A stretch of DNA of 64,000 nucleotides from JBEKYD01 sp052148435 (GCA_052148435.1 JBKQIF010000058.1:12244-76243); one strand, 5' to 3'; positions 8,543 to 17,653 are shown, numbered from the stretch's first letter. The notes: a model not told the origin generated them from the letters alone. A program made the numbers and translations.

Positions 8543-9237
8543 AACGGCAACTTCCGTTTTCGCAGCAACCGCGCCAATTCGGCGCGCCCGCGATTGATTC
8601 GCGACTTCACCGTTCCTTCCGGGATATTTAACACCGTGGCGATTTCCCGGTACTCCATTTCCTGCAGGTCCCGCAGAATTACGGCTTCCCTCAGGTCCGG
8701 CGAAAGCTTCTGCAAGGCCGCCTGCAGGATCTCGCTGGTTTCCCTGCCCGTCACCAGGCGGTCGGGCGGATCGGCCGCCCCGGCGCTCGCTTCCTCAATC
8801 CGCGGGAGTTGCTCCTCAATCGAATCCGTCACCCGCTCCTGGCGTGTCCGCCGGTAATGATCGATGAGCAGATTGCGCGTCAGCCGCGCCAGCCAGGTCC
8901 CGAAAGATCCCTCCGCCGCGCGAAACGTTCTCAGCGTGCGAAACACCCGCAGGAAAACCTCCTGCGTCAGGTCCTGCGCCTGCGCCCCACTTCCGGTGAA
9001 ACGGTAGCACAGCCCATACACCCTCCGCGTGTGCTGCCGAATCAGTTCTTCCCAAGCGCCCTCGTCGCCGTTCAGGCACTTCGACACCAGTCCGAGATCC
9101 GTGCGCAAGATTCCGTCTGCCAAATTCCGCTCCTGGCGTACCGCCGCCAAGCCGGAATTTGCATGCATTCCGTTGGCCTCGGTTGCGAAAACATCGAAAG
9201 CTAGCGTCGCGGTCGCCATGGCACTCGTTCTTTTCAA
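8539..9237 (-). CDS. ECF RNA polymerase sigma factor
   Basis: A group 4 (ECF, RpoE-like) sigma factor. Region 2 includes the stretch from HTRRVYGLCYRFTG to DLTQEVFLRVFR, then region 2.4 FGTWLARLTRNLLIDHYRR. Region 4 is LSPDLREAVILRDLQEMEY through IPEGTVKSRINRGRAELARL. The start is uncertain: 9237 gives 232 residues, but ATG at 9219 or 9168 would remove a non-conserved leader, and 9168 would nearly end the overlap with the divergent membrane gene. It heads the five-gene operon and probably transcribes it. Confidence 0.92.
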   Translation of the reverse strand: MKRTSAMATATLAFDVFATEANGMHANSGLAAVRQERNLADGILRTDLGLVSKCLNGDEGAWEELIRQHTRRVYGLCYRFTGSGAQAQDLTQEVFLRVFRTLRTFRAAEGSFGTWLARLTRNLLIDHYRRTRQERVTDSIEEQLPRIEEASAGAADPPDRLVTGRETSEILQAALQKLSPDLREAVILRDLQEMEYREIATVLNIPEGTVKSRINRGRAELARLLRKRKLPL

Positions 9238-10349
9238 CTAGAGAAACGAGGCTTTATCATGATAGGTTCAATTTTTCCACCATAACAAGTGGTATCGGGA
9301 GGCTTTTCATTCCGCAACGAAAGTGGATCTGGGCGGCGGTGCTCGGCGTCGGCGGCGCATTTCTGTTCTGGGCCCTGCGCCGGCAGCTCGCCAACCTGTC
9401 GTTCGATTGGAAGCTGGCTGGCGCCAGTCTCGCCCGTTTGCAGTGGCACTGGCTGGCGCTTTCCCTCCTGCCGATTTCGAGCACCTACATCGGTCGTGCC
9501 CTGCGCTGGCGGATCTTCTTGATGCCCCTCAAGCCAAAGCCTTCCTTCCGGAACTTGCTCTCCGCCACCGTCATCGGTTTCACCGCCATCACCCTGTTTG
9601 GCCGGCCCGGTGAATTCGTGCGCCCGTATCTAATTGCAATTAAAGAGAAAGTATCAATTCCATCGCAAATCTCCGCTTGGGTCCTGGAGCGCGTATTCGA
9701 TCTTCTGATGGCCACCCTGGTGTTCGGCTTGGCACTCGCCCGTTTGAACTCCGCGGGTCTGCGGCTCAGCAGCCGGCTGGCGTGGGTTTTGCAAGCGGGC
9801 GGACGCATGGCCACCATCGCAGGATTGGCAGTTTTGATACTACTGTTGTCGATGCGACATTTGGCGGAGCCGCTCCGGCGGCGCCTTACTTCGGCTCTGG
9901 CCTTCCTCCCAAACCGCTACCATCAACGCATGGAGCGCCTCCTGATGGATCTGGTTGAAGGGGTCGAATCCACCCGCAGCGATCTTGCGCTCTTCCTGGT
10001 TTTTTTGTATTCCGTGCTCGAATGGGTGCTGATTGTCGTCTGCTACTGGTGCCTGGCAAAAGCCTTCGGTGGCATGCTACAGCTCTCTTTTGAGGAGGTT
10101 CTGATTTTTGCCGGGTTCGTTTCATTTGGTGCGGTCATCCAACTGCCCGGGATCGGAGGAGGAGCACAGGTGGTTGCGGTGATAGTCCTGACCGAGCTTT
10201 TTGGTGTCAAACTGGAAGTGGCCACTTCGTTCGCCATCTTCATCTGGGCTATTACGTTTTTTGTAGTAGTTCCGGTCGGGCTGATTATTTCGGTGAAGGA
10301 AGGACTCAGTTGGAGGAGTCTGCGGCGTTTAGGGCGTGAGCCGGTATAG
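9159..10349 (+). CDS. flippase-like integral membrane protein (UPF0104/LPG synthase TM family)
   Basis: A protein of up to 396 residues with about eight hydrophobic segments. It matches the lysylphosphatidylglycerol synthase-type transmembrane family (UPF0104/YbhN): TYIGRALRWRIFLMPLKPK, then FGRPGEFVRPYLIA and QLPGIGGGAQ. Relatives are membrane proteins of lipid or polyprenyl-glycan translocation. The start is doubtful. TTG 9159 or TTG 9183 are the only usual initiators before the first membrane segment, and both lie in the divergent sigma gene's 5' end. The family region begins at about 9310. nrdR follows 12 bases later. Confidence 0.78.
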   Translation: MHAFRWPRLRKHRKLASRSPWHSFFSTRETRLYHDRFNFSTITSGIGRLFIPQRKWIWAAVLGVGGAFLFWALRRQLANLSFDWKLAGASLARLQWHWLALSLLPISSTYIGRALRWRIFLMPLKPKPSFRNLLSATVIGFTAITLFGRPGEFVRPYLIAIKEKVSIPSQISAWVLERVFDLLMATLVFGLALARLNSAGLRLSSRLAWVLQAGGRMATIAGLAVLILLLSMRHLAEPLRRRLTSALAFLPNRYHQRMERLLMDLVEGVESTRSDLALFLVFLYSVLEWVLIVVCYWCLAKAFGGMLQLSFEEVLIFAGFVSFGAVIQLPGIGGGAQVVAVIVLTELFGVKLEVATSFAIFIWAITFFVVVPVGLIISVKEGLSWRSLRRLGREPV

Positions 10350-10361
10350 TGTGAGCCAAGT

Positions 10362-10832
10362 ATGAAATGCCCGTTTTGCGATCATCTTCATGACAAAGTG
10401 GTGGACTCCCGCGAGAGTAAGGAAGGCGATGCCATTCGCCGCCGGAGGGAGTGCCTAGCTTGCGAACGTCGATTTACTACATATGAAAGAATAGATGAAG
10501 TGCCGTACATGGTAATCAAGAAGGACGGCCGGAGGGAGAAGTTCGATCGTCAGAAAGTGCTGGGCGGTTTGTTGAAAGCATGCGAAAAACGACCTGTGAG
10601 CATGGCGCGGTTATCCGAACTGGTGAACCGGGTGGAGTCGAAAGTCAGCGACTCGCCGGATCGGGAGATATCTACTATAGATATAGGAGAATTTCTCATG
10701 GACTGCCTGCGCGAGTTGGACAAGATCGCCTACGTACGCTTCGCATCGGTGTACCGCGACTTTCAAGACGAGCAGGCGTTTTTCGATGAGCTGAAGACGC
10801 TGATGCGGCAGAAATTGCCCGAAGGCCGATAA
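10362..10832 (+). CDS. nrdR: transcriptional repressor NrdR
   Basis: A 156-residue zinc-ribbon/ATP-cone repressor of ribonucleotide reductase genes. The zinc ribbon is formed by Cys3, Cys6, Cys31 and Cys34 with the characteristic DSRESKEGDAIRRRREC. The ATP-cone domain runs from about 46 to 136 (MVIKKDGRREKFDRQK through YVRFASVYRDF). The length is normal for the family. No reductase gene is in the window, so it acts on targets elsewhere. It is probably cotranscribed with the membrane gene ending 12 bases upstream. Confidence 0.97.
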   Translation: MKCPFCDHLHDKVVDSRESKEGDAIRRRRECLACERRFTTYERIDEVPYMVIKKDGRREKFDRQKVLGGLLKACEKRPVSMARLSELVNRVESKVSDSPDREISTIDIGEFLMDCLRELDKIAYVRFASVYRDFQDEQAFFDELKTLMRQKLPEGR

Positions 10833-11080
10833 GATCCATGAAGGGCGCCTGAAAATGCGCAGGCTGTCTGTAACCTATGCGGTTTGCGAACATCTCATAC
10901 AATAGGGCTTAACAACGAGCGGGTACTGGTGTTATGATTGATCCGTTGAACCCTCTGGCGGAAAAGTCTTCCCGGCTAGCCGGGGCTTGGCCATCAAGTC
11001 GAGCACGATTCAGGTATATACCCCGTTTCCCAACATTCGGTGAGCTTTATTTGCTTTTTCCGTGGGGGAGGTGAGTCTTA
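10833..11080. other. 248-bp leader region of rpoD with 14-bp palindrome
   Basis: No gene was found here. At 10971-10984 there is a perfect palindrome, CCCGGCTAGCCGGG, flanked by short A/T stretches. It could be a transcript hairpin or a binding site. The rpoD Shine-Dalgarno (GGGGGAGGTG) is at about 11063-11072. Confidence 0.5.
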
Positions 11081-12613
11081 GTGGATCATTTTGAAGATCA
11101 GTTTCTGGCGGACAGTCCGGAAAATCTCGGTTTGAACTTCGAGGACGATGCGAAGTTTTTCGATGCTGAGGTCGCTCACGACGCCGACTTCCTGGCGCCG
11201 CAACAGCCCGTCGAGGAATCGATCTATACCGACGACCCGGTCCGCGTTTATCTACGCGAAATGGGTGCTGTTCCCCTGCTCACGCGTGAAGGCGAAGTCG
11301 ATTTGGCGCGCCGTATGGAGCGCGGTAAATTGCGGATGCAAAAGGCAATTAGCCGCTCCGCCCTGGTGCAGGGAGTGGTGGTCGAGTTGGCCGAGCAACT
11401 GAAAAAGAATGCCATTGAGTTGGAAAGCCTGGTCGATCTCGGCGATGTCGAGGAAGGTTCCCCCGCCGATCTGCAAGTGCGCGAGGAATCGCACGGCCGA
11501 TTCAGCGACGTGATTGTATTGCACAAGAAACTGCAACAGCTTGAACTGAAGGTGGAAGCCACCCCGGTGGCCAACAAGCGCCCGCGCAAGCGGCTTTGCG
11601 CCAAATTGAACCGTGCCAAGGTAGAGACTTCCCTCGCAATTCGCCGTTGCCCATTCAAGGTAAACAAATGGAAGGAGTTCTCGCGGGAGATCGAACGCGC
11701 CGTTGAGGAAATCAGCCATCTGGACGGCGAAATCAGGAAGCTCGAAACCCGCAATAATCCCGCTAACCTGGTTCGCCTCCGCGAAATCAAGCGCGAAATT
11801 CGTCGGCGAGAGCAGGCGGCTGGCGCCAGTCTCCCCGAACTTCGCCATAGCTTGACCGTAATCCGTCACGGCGAAGCCGAAGCCGAGCGTGCCAAGAAAG
11901 ATCTGGTGGAGGCTAACCTCCGCCTTGTGGTTTCGGTCGCCAAGAAGTACGTAAATCGCGGACTTCACCTCCTCGATCTCATCCAGGAAGGCAATATCGG
12001 CCTCATGCGTGCGGCCGACAAGTTCGAATATCGGCGCGGCTACAAGTTTTCTACGTACGCTACGTGGTGGATTCGCCAAGCCATTACGCGGGCCATCGCG
12101 GACCAGTCTCGCACTATCCGAATCCCGGTCCACATGAACGAGAGCATGAACAAGTTCCTCCGCGCCACTCGTGAGCTGGAGAAGGAATTGGGCCGTACTC
12201 CTACAAATGAAGAAATAGGACGGCGCATGGATATCCCGGTGGAAAAGGTACAGAAACTCAAAACCATCTCCCGAGATCCGGTATCGCTGGAAACTCCGGT
12301 TGGCCGCGATGGCGAGTCCGCGCTGGGCGATTTGATCGAAGACCGCTGGGTAGGCTCGCCGGTGGATGCGGTGATTGAGTCCAACGTCCGCGATGAGACC
12401 GCGGGCATCCTGAAAACTCTCTCTCCCAAAGAGGAGAAGGTGATTCGGATGCGCTTCGGCATTGGTTGCGAGCGCGAGCATACGCTGGAAGAAATCGGCC
12501 AGGAATTCGACGTGACGCGCGAGCGGATTCGCCAGATCGAAGCCAAAGCGCTGCGCCAGTTGAGAGCGCCCGAGCGGGCTCGCCGGCTTCGGGCCCTGAT
12601 GGCGGCCAGATAG
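11081..12613 (+). CDS. rpoD: RNA polymerase primary sigma factor RpoD
   Basis: A 510-residue housekeeping sigma factor starting at GTG 11081, eight bases after a strong GGGAGGTG ribosome-binding site. Region 1.2 is DPVRVYLREMGAVPLLTREG (about 50-70), followed by a ~140-residue charged non-conserved insert. Region 2 includes DLIQEGNIGLMRAADKFEY and FSTYATWWIRQAITRAIAD. Region 3 includes TPTNEEIGRRMDIPVEKVQ. Region 4 ends with EREHTLEEIGQEFDVTRERI and RQIEAKALRQLR. A hairpin terminator follows. Confidence 0.97.
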   Translation: MDHFEDQFLADSPENLGLNFEDDAKFFDAEVAHDADFLAPQQPVEESIYTDDPVRVYLREMGAVPLLTREGEVDLARRMERGKLRMQKAISRSALVQGVVVELAEQLKKNAIELESLVDLGDVEEGSPADLQVREESHGRFSDVIVLHKKLQQLELKVEATPVANKRPRKRLCAKLNRAKVETSLAIRRCPFKVNKWKEFSREIERAVEEISHLDGEIRKLETRNNPANLVRLREIKREIRRREQAAGASLPELRHSLTVIRHGEAEAERAKKDLVEANLRLVVSVAKKYVNRGLHLLDLIQEGNIGLMRAADKFEYRRGYKFSTYATWWIRQAITRAIADQSRTIRIPVHMNESMNKFLRATRELEKELGRTPTNEEIGRRMDIPVEKVQKLKTISRDPVSLETPVGRDGESALGDLIEDRWVGSPVDAVIESNVRDETAGILKTLSPKEEKVIRMRFGIGCEREHTLEEIGQEFDVTRERIRQIEAKALRQLRAPERARRLRALMAAR

Positions 12614-12655
12614 ATTTTGCTGTTGACGTTTGCGAGGTAAGCCATTACTCCTCCT

Positions 12656-12699
12656 AAGCCGGAGGGATTCCCACGGGAAATCTCTCCGGCTTTCTTTTT
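12656..12699 (+). terminator. Rho-independent terminator after rpoD
   Basis: The inverted repeat GCCGGAGGGATTTCC-like/GGGAAATCTCTCCGGC folds into a long GC-rich hairpin followed by TTTCTTTTT. It begins 43 bases after the rpoD stop and separates rpoD from lepB. Confidence 0.85.
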
Positions 12700-12724
12700 G
12701 GGTCGGCCATTTCCGGTGTGCTGG

Positions 12725-12730
12725 TATAAT
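12725..12730 (+). promoter_or_regulatory. -10 element of lepB promoter
   Basis: A consensus TATAAT preceded by TGCTGG, 23 bases before the lepB start. No good -35 hexamer is seen at the usual spacing. Confidence 0.5.
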
Positions 12731-12753
12731 CGACACCAGGGATCCAATTAGGG

Positions 12754-13365
12754 ATGGAGCAAAATCAGATCCCGCCTCAGCCTCTACCCACGCCTCCTGC
12801 CGAGCGCCCGAAACGTTGGGTCCGAACCGGTTTCGTCAACGCTGCTTCGTGGCTCCGCGATCTGGTCTTTTCGGTGCTGATCGCCATCGTCCTCATCGTC
12901 TTCATTTACCAGCCCGTGAAAGTGGAAGGCACCAGCATGGAACCGGCCCTTGCCGACCAGGAGCGCATCTTCATCAACAAGTTCACCTACTGGTTCGGGT
13001 TGGGGAAGATTCAGCGTGGCGACACGGTCGTCTTCTGGTACCCGCTCGACCGCACCAAGTCCTACATCAAGCGCGTGATCGCCGTTCCGGGCGATTGGGT
13101 GCGCATCGTATCCGGCGAAGTATACGTCAACGACAAAGCCCTGGCGGAGGATTATGTTCCCCCCGATTCACGCGACCGCGTTTCCTGGCCGCTGAGCGCG
13201 ACGCCGGTGGATCGCCAGGTGCCGCCAAACGAATACTTCGTGCTCGGCGATCATCGCTCGCAATCGAGCGACAGCCGCGCTTGGGGCTATGTTCCGGCCG
13301 AAAATATCTACGGCAAGGCGGTTTTCGTGTACTGGCCGCTGGACCGGATCGGCCGCCTGCGGTGA
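12754..13365 (+). CDS. lepB: signal peptidase I
   Basis: A 203-residue type I signal peptidase that removes signal peptides from exported proteins. A proline-rich cytoplasmic N-terminus (1-35) precedes one membrane segment (36-52). Box B is GTSMEPAL with nucleophile Ser61. Box D is SYIKRVIAVPGD with general base Lys106. Box E is GDHRSQSSDSRAWG near 165-178. The length is typical. It lies just after the rpoD terminator with its own -10 element. Confidence 0.96.
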   Translation: MEQNQIPPQPLPTPPAERPKRWVRTGFVNAASWLRDLVFSVLIAIVLIVFIYQPVKVEGTSMEPALADQERIFINKFTYWFGLGKIQRGDTVVFWYPLDRTKSYIKRVIAVPGDWVRIVSGEVYVNDKALAEDYVPPDSRDRVSWPLSATPVDRQVPPNEYFVLGDHRSQSSDSRAWGYVPAENIYGKAVFVYWPLDRIGRLR

Positions 13366-13379
13366 AAAATCAAATTCAA

Positions 13380-13455
13380 GCCGCAGATGAACACAGATAA
13401 ACACGGATAAACCCTTTAATTTGTTTATCTGAGTTCATCCGTGTTCATCTGTGGC
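13380..13455. repeat. imperfect inverted repeat of the GCAGATGAACACAGAT type
   Basis: Arms at about 13380-13411 and 13424-13455 are inverted copies (four to five mismatches over 32 bases) around a short AT-rich loop. The arms contain internally repeated AACACAGAT/AACACGGAT units. This type of intergenic palindrome is common in several bacterial phyla. It may act as a bidirectional terminator between lepB and the convergent DUF2905 gene. Confidence 0.75.
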
Positions 13456-13501
13456 CAAATTTCTTCACTTCTTCTTTGGTCGTGGCTGGAAACTTGCCCC
13501 C

Positions 13502-13714
13502 TCACTTCCGAAACAGCCACATCGCCACCGACAGAACCACGCTGATCAAAATGCAGGTGGTGAGCGGGAAGTAGAAACTCGAACCGCGGCCCTGAATGCG
13601 GATGTCGCCCGGCAGGTGCCCCAAGCGTAGCGGTAACTTGCCGAGCAGGCTCACCAACACGCCGGCCGCCACCAGAATCAAGCCCAGAACGATCAATGCA
13701 CGCCCTGCCGGCAT
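13502..13714 (-). CDS. DUF2905 small membrane protein
   Basis: A 70-residue protein with two membrane segments (ALIVLGLILVAAGVLVSLLG and TTCILISVVLSVAMWLF). Between them is the DUF2905 signature LPLRLGHLPGDIRIQG, usually followed by FYFPL as here. The start immediately follows the xylulokinase stop, so the two are probably cotranscribed. The function is unknown. Confidence 0.88.
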   Translation of the reverse strand: MPAGRALIVLGLILVAAGVLVSLLGKLPLRLGHLPGDIRIQGRGSSFYFPLTTCILISVVLSVAMWLFRK

Positions 13715-15205
13715 TTACAACTCCGCCATCTCAGCGTACAGCGGCCGAAGCGCCGGATACAAAGCGCGGTAGACGGAGTGGGCTTTCCGGTAATAGCGGG
13801 CATCTTCCGCCTCGGGCGCAACCGATTCGGTTTCGCGAATCGTGGCGGCGCAGGCCTCTTCCACCGAACCGTACGCCCCCGTGCCGGCCAGCGCCAGCAG
13901 TGCCGCGCCGTAGGCCGAACCTTCCTGGTTTTCGAGCGTCACCACGCGTTTGTCGAGAATGCCCGCCAGAACGCCGCGCCAGAACGGGCTTCTGGCGCCG
14001 CCGCCCGAAACGCGCACCGAGTTCACTTCCACGCCCAGTTCCTCGATGATGTCGAGGCAATCCCGCTGGCTGTAGGACACGCCCTCGATCACGGCGCGAA
14101 TCAAATCGGCGCGGGTGTGGCTGTTGGTGAGGCCGATCCAGCCGCCGCGCGCCGTAGCGTCCAGGTGCGGCGTGCGTTCACCCATCAAATACGGCAGCCA
14201 GAACAGACCCTGCGCGCCGCGCGGGCTGGTGGCCGCTTCGGCAGTCAGTGCGTCGTAGCTTTCCCCGGCCGCCAGCCGGTTGCGAAACCACTGCAGGCTC
14301 AGCCCGGCGCCCTGCGTCACGCCCATGACGTGCCATTTGCCGCGGACCGCGTGGCAGAACGTGTGCACGCGCCCGGCGGCGTCGTAGGCCACCTTTTCCA
14401 TGTGCGCGAACACCACGCCGGATGTGCCCAGCGTGCAGGAAACGATTCCCGGATGCACGATGCCGTTGCCCACCGCGCTGGCCGCCTGGTCGCCGCCGCC
14501 GCCCACCACCGGCGTACCGGCCTTCAGCCCCGTCAGTTCCGCCGCTTCGGCGCCGACCACGCCGGTGATCTCGCTCGATTCGTAGCAGCGCGGCAGAATG
14601 GCGTTGTCGAGCCCCAGGCCGTCCGTCATTTCGCGCGACCAGCGCCGATGAACCACGTCGAACAACGCCGTGCCGGAAGCGTCCGATACCTCGGTCGCGT
14701 ATTCGCCGGTAAGCTGCAAACGCACGTAGTCCTTGGGAAGCAGCACATGGCGCACGCGCGCGAAGTTTTCCGGCTCGTGGTCGCGCACCCACAGCAGCTT
14801 GGGCAGGGTGAATCCGGTCAGCACGGGGTTGGCGATGTAGCGCAGAATGTTCTCGCGGCCCAGCCGGGCATTCACCGCATCCACCTGCGCCTGGGAGCGC
14901 TGATCGCACCAGATCAGCGCGGGCCGGATGACACGGCCGCCGTCATCGAGAGTCACCAGCCCGTGCATCTGTCCCGACAGGCCGATGCCGCCAATGGCCT
15001 CGCCCGCCACGCCCGCTTCCGCCAGCGCGCCGCGAATGGCCTCCTTCGCCGCGTCCCACCAGTTTTCCGGGCGCTGTTCGGCCCATAACGGCCGCTCCAT
15101 CTTCATTTCTTCATGCGCGGCGGTCCGGCTGCCGCGAACCACGCCGCGCTCGTCCACCACCAGCGCGCGCGACCCACCGGTGCCAATATCGATTCCCAGC
15201 CACAT
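13715..15205 (-). CDS. xylB: xylulokinase (FGGY family)
   Basis: A 496-residue sugar kinase predicted to phosphorylate D-xylulose. The FGGY N-terminal ATPase motif is GIDIGTGGSRALVVD at 4-18. GLSGQMHGLV at about 75-84 is the xylulokinase-type substrate loop. GGGGDQAASAVGNG and CTLGTSGVVFAH mark the hinge, and VSGGGARSPFWRGVLAGIL near 400 is the second FGGY signature. Length and motifs fit XylB. No xylose isomerase gene is nearby, so the substrate remains an inference. Confidence 0.9.
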   Translation of the reverse strand: MWLGIDIGTGGSRALVVDERGVVRGSRTAAHEEMKMERPLWAEQRPENWWDAAKEAIRGALAEAGVAGEAIGGIGLSGQMHGLVTLDDGGRVIRPALIWCDQRSQAQVDAVNARLGRENILRYIANPVLTGFTLPKLLWVRDHEPENFARVRHVLLPKDYVRLQLTGEYATEVSDASGTALFDVVHRRWSREMTDGLGLDNAILPRCYESSEITGVVGAEAAELTGLKAGTPVVGGGGDQAASAVGNGIVHPGIVSCTLGTSGVVFAHMEKVAYDAAGRVHTFCHAVRGKWHVMGVTQGAGLSLQWFRNRLAAGESYDALTAEAATSPRGAQGLFWLPYLMGERTPHLDATARGGWIGLTNSHTRADLIRAVIEGVSYSQRDCLDIIEELGVEVNSVRVSGGGARSPFWRGVLAGILDKRVVTLENQEGSAYGAALLALAGTGAYGSVEEACAATIRETESVAPEAEDARYYRKAHSVYRALYPALRPLYAEMAEL

Positions 15206-15257
15206 AGACCCCTATCGTAGCTGATAGCCCCGGAGGAGCAGGTGTTCAATTCGCCGC

Positions 15258-15461
15258 CTTGAGATCCTGTCGCCGGAGGACCGCATGGTGCGGATGCAGA
15301 GGAAGCTCGAAGACTACTATACGATGGGCTGCCGGCATGTGTGGGTGCTGGACCCGCGCGCGAAGAAAGCCTGTCGCTACGACGGAACGGCCGTGGCGGA
15401 GGTACCAGGCAGTTTGGCCGCCGGCGACCTGACGCTTCCGCTGGAAAAGCTATTCGGGTAG
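15258..15461 (+). pseudogene. C-terminal fragment of a Uma2-family nuclease gene
   Basis: Beginning LEILSPEDRM and continuing through KLEDYYTMGCRHVWVLDP to a TAG at 15459-15461, this reads as the last ~68 residues of a Uma2 (DUF820, PD-(D/E)XK fold) protein. An in-frame stop lies shortly upstream and no N-terminal half is present. The only ATG (15285) lies inside the conserved region. It is most likely a decayed remnant. Confidence 0.6.
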
Positions 15462-15489
15462 GCGGAAGCGGTCAGGCTATCGCGCAGCC

Positions 15490-17616
15490 CTACTTCACCG
15501 CCAGCGAAAAAGCCGCCGAGCAAAATTGCTGGGCGAGGGCGGTGGGCGGGAAGGTGACAACGGCGCAGACAGTTAGCGGAGCGGTGCTCCCGGTCAAGCC
15601 GGAGGGAACAGCCACGTTGATTTGCTGGACGCCGGGGATGCCGGGGGCGGAGCCGGCGTAGACGGGAATGAGGTTGGCGTCGGCGCCGATAGTCGCGGTG
15701 ACGGTTGCGCCGGTGGGAATGCCGGTGGCGAAGATCTGAATAATGCTGCCGGCGGCCGCTGGGTTGGCCGCGGCATTGAGCGAATTGTCCTGATTGAGCA
15801 CGCCGTTACTGAAGACGGCGGGCCAGGCGGGGGAAATCGCCACGGTGACGGGCGCACTGGAGACACCGCCAACGGTGACGACCATGGTGGCGGAGTTTCC
15901 CGAGCCGAGGCCGGTGGGGAGTTGGAAGTTGATCTGCGTGGCGGAATCGTAGAGCACCGTGCCGGCTGTTCCATTGAACGTGACGCCGACGTTGCTGCCG
16001 GAGAGGCCGGTGCCGAGAATTGTGCCGAGCGAGCCGGCGACCAGCGGAGTAGCGGCAAAGTTAGCGCCGTTGACGACCGAGGAAACCACCACGGTAGATG
16101 GCGCGGGCAAAACCTGCAGCGTCACCGGCACGCTAACGGCCGTAGCCAGCGGACCGCCTTGAACAGTGAGAGTGGCCTGATATGTTCCGGCCGCCAGGCT
16201 GGCGGAATTGGCCCACACGCGCACGCTGCCGTTGTTCTGGCCGGAAGTGTTATCGAGCGTCAGCCAGCCGGCGCCGTTGGCGTATTGGATGGTCACGCTC
16301 CAGTTGAGAATGCCGCCGCCGGAGTTCTGAACCGGCACATAGCCGGGCAGGCTGGTCATGGCGCCTCCCGCGTAGGCGGTGAGCTGGATCGGCTGCGCGT
16401 TGACGGAGAGCTGCGGAAAGTAGCTGGCCGAGCAATCGCCGACGAGGCTGCAGTCCGACTGCGGCTCCGTCGCGAGGAAGCGGGGGATGGGGGCCGTCTG
16501 GGACGCGGTCATAACGGACGATACGGGGGCGTAGGAAACGGTTTCGGACGCGTTGGCCGGCACGGTGACGGTGGCGAGGCCGATGAAGGTGGGGAACTGG
16601 GCGCTCTCCATGGTGCTGGAACCGGCGTCGACCACTTCATAGACCAGGTAGCCGGAACCATTCGAAAGAGATACCTGCGAAACGGCATTGAGAGCCAGCG
16701 GACTGGAACCGGAAGGGAGCGGAGTGGCCGCGCCGCCGGCGCCGGTGCTGTCGGCCCCAACTACCAGCGAGAGCAGCAGGGTGCCGCTCGCGGGAACGTA
16801 CCGGCCGGCGGCTTGCGCCTGGCCGAAGTCGCCGCCGGCGGTAGGTACGGCCGCATCGGAACCGGCGATCCAGGTGGGAACGAAGAGCTGCGCGGCGGAA
16901 GGGACACCGGAGTAGCGGATGATGAAACGGGTGCCGTTATCGTCGCCGGCGCCGCGCGGCTGGAAAGCGCCCGCGAAGCTCTCGGTCAAACGGGTGGAGG
17001 CGAAGGCGGTTCCGGCGGCAAACAGATCCGCGAGATCGAGCGTTGTCGGCAAGGGGGAGCCGACGCATGCGATGCCGGTCTCATAGAGCGTGGCGTACAA
17101 ACTGGGCTGTGAGTACGCGACCGTGGCGGTGGCAACGGTGAGCGGTACGCTGAACGCCACGTCGGCCGCGACCGAACGCGGCGTCAAACCCAACTGGCTG
17201 ACGTCGGCGCGCAGGCCGGAAACCTGAAGGCTGAGCGAGCCGCTAGCCGGGACGGAAACGCCGATTCCGTTAAAAGCGATGCTGGAGCCGCTGACGACGC
17301 CCCGGTAGGAGGTGGGCACAAAGCCGGTGCCGTAGTCGACCGAAAGAACGGAGTCGAGAGAACCAGAGGCGGCGTCGATGCGGTCGGTAACGTTGACCGG
17401 CAGGTAGACGGTGAGATTGCCCGAAATGCTGCTGGAGGGCGCGGCCGAGCAACGCAAGACGAGACCGCCCAGGCGCTCGGTGACGCCTTCGGCGCGCACC
17501 AGGGCAGGAACGGCGAAAACCGAGCATTGGGCAGCTTGGGCTCCGGTTTGGGCTTGCAGGGCGCCGGCCGCGGCGCAAAGACAAAGGGCACAGACGGCAA
17601 TATAACGTTGGAGCAT
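15490..17616 (-). CDS. secreted protein with BACON-like region and Solibacter-type C-terminal domain (TIGR03437)
   Basis: A 708-residue secreted protein with a signal peptide at 1-22. Residues about 30-390 are beta-rich and unrecognised. About 395-485 resembles a BACON domain (NSGGGILNWSV, then GWLTLDNTSG). From about 500 the protein matches the TIGR03437 domain: VVNGANFAATPLVAGSLGTI, then YDSATQINFQLPTGL and NPAAAGSIIQIFATGI. This domain is largely limited to Solibacter-type Acidobacteria and is the best taxonomic marker in the window. It probably acts outside the cell; no enzyme activity can be assigned. A structured leader lies upstream. Confidence 0.85.
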   Translation of the reverse strand: MLQRYIAVCALCLCAAAGALQAQTGAQAAQCSVFAVPALVRAEGVTERLGGLVLRCSAAPSSSISGNLTVYLPVNVTDRIDAASGSLDSVLSVDYGTGFVPTSYRGVVSGSSIAFNGIGVSVPASGSLSLQVSGLRADVSQLGLTPRSVAADVAFSVPLTVATATVAYSQPSLYATLYETGIACVGSPLPTTLDLADLFAAGTAFASTRLTESFAGAFQPRGAGDDNGTRFIIRYSGVPSAAQLFVPTWIAGSDAAVPTAGGDFGQAQAAGRYVPASGTLLLSLVVGADSTGAGGAATPLPSGSSPLALNAVSQVSLSNGSGYLVYEVVDAGSSTMESAQFPTFIGLATVTVPANASETVSYAPVSSVMTASQTAPIPRFLATEPQSDCSLVGDCSASYFPQLSVNAQPIQLTAYAGGAMTSLPGYVPVQNSGGGILNWSVTIQYANGAGWLTLDNTSGQNNGSVRVWANSASLAAGTYQATLTVQGGPLATAVSVPVTLQVLPAPSTVVVSSVVNGANFAATPLVAGSLGTILGTGLSGSNVGVTFNGTAGTVLYDSATQINFQLPTGLGSGNSATMVVTVGGVSSAPVTVAISPAWPAVFSNGVLNQDNSLNAAANPAAAGSIIQIFATGIPTGATVTATIGADANLIPVYAGSAPGIPGVQQINVAVPSGLTGSTAPLTVCAVVTFPPTALAQQFCSAAFSLAVK

Positions 17617-17638
17617 AGTGAGTTAGGATTCTCCTTAC

Positions 17639-17653
17639 TCGGCTGACAGCCGA
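17639..17653 (-). promoter_or_regulatory. hairpin in leader of the TIGR03437 gene
   Basis: TCGGCTGACAGCCGA is a near-perfect inverted repeat 23-37 bases upstream of the start. A second possible stem (GTACGA...TCGTAC) lies further up at about 17695-17715. The leader also holds a good Shine-Dalgarno (AAGGAG). The arrangement suggests a structured 5' UTR. Confidence 0.4.

Noticed and set aside
10668..10684. Palindrome ATATCTACTATAGATAT inside nrdR
   Set aside because: It recalls an NrdR box by its AT-richness but does not match the ACACWATATATWGTGT consensus and lies in the middle of the coding region.
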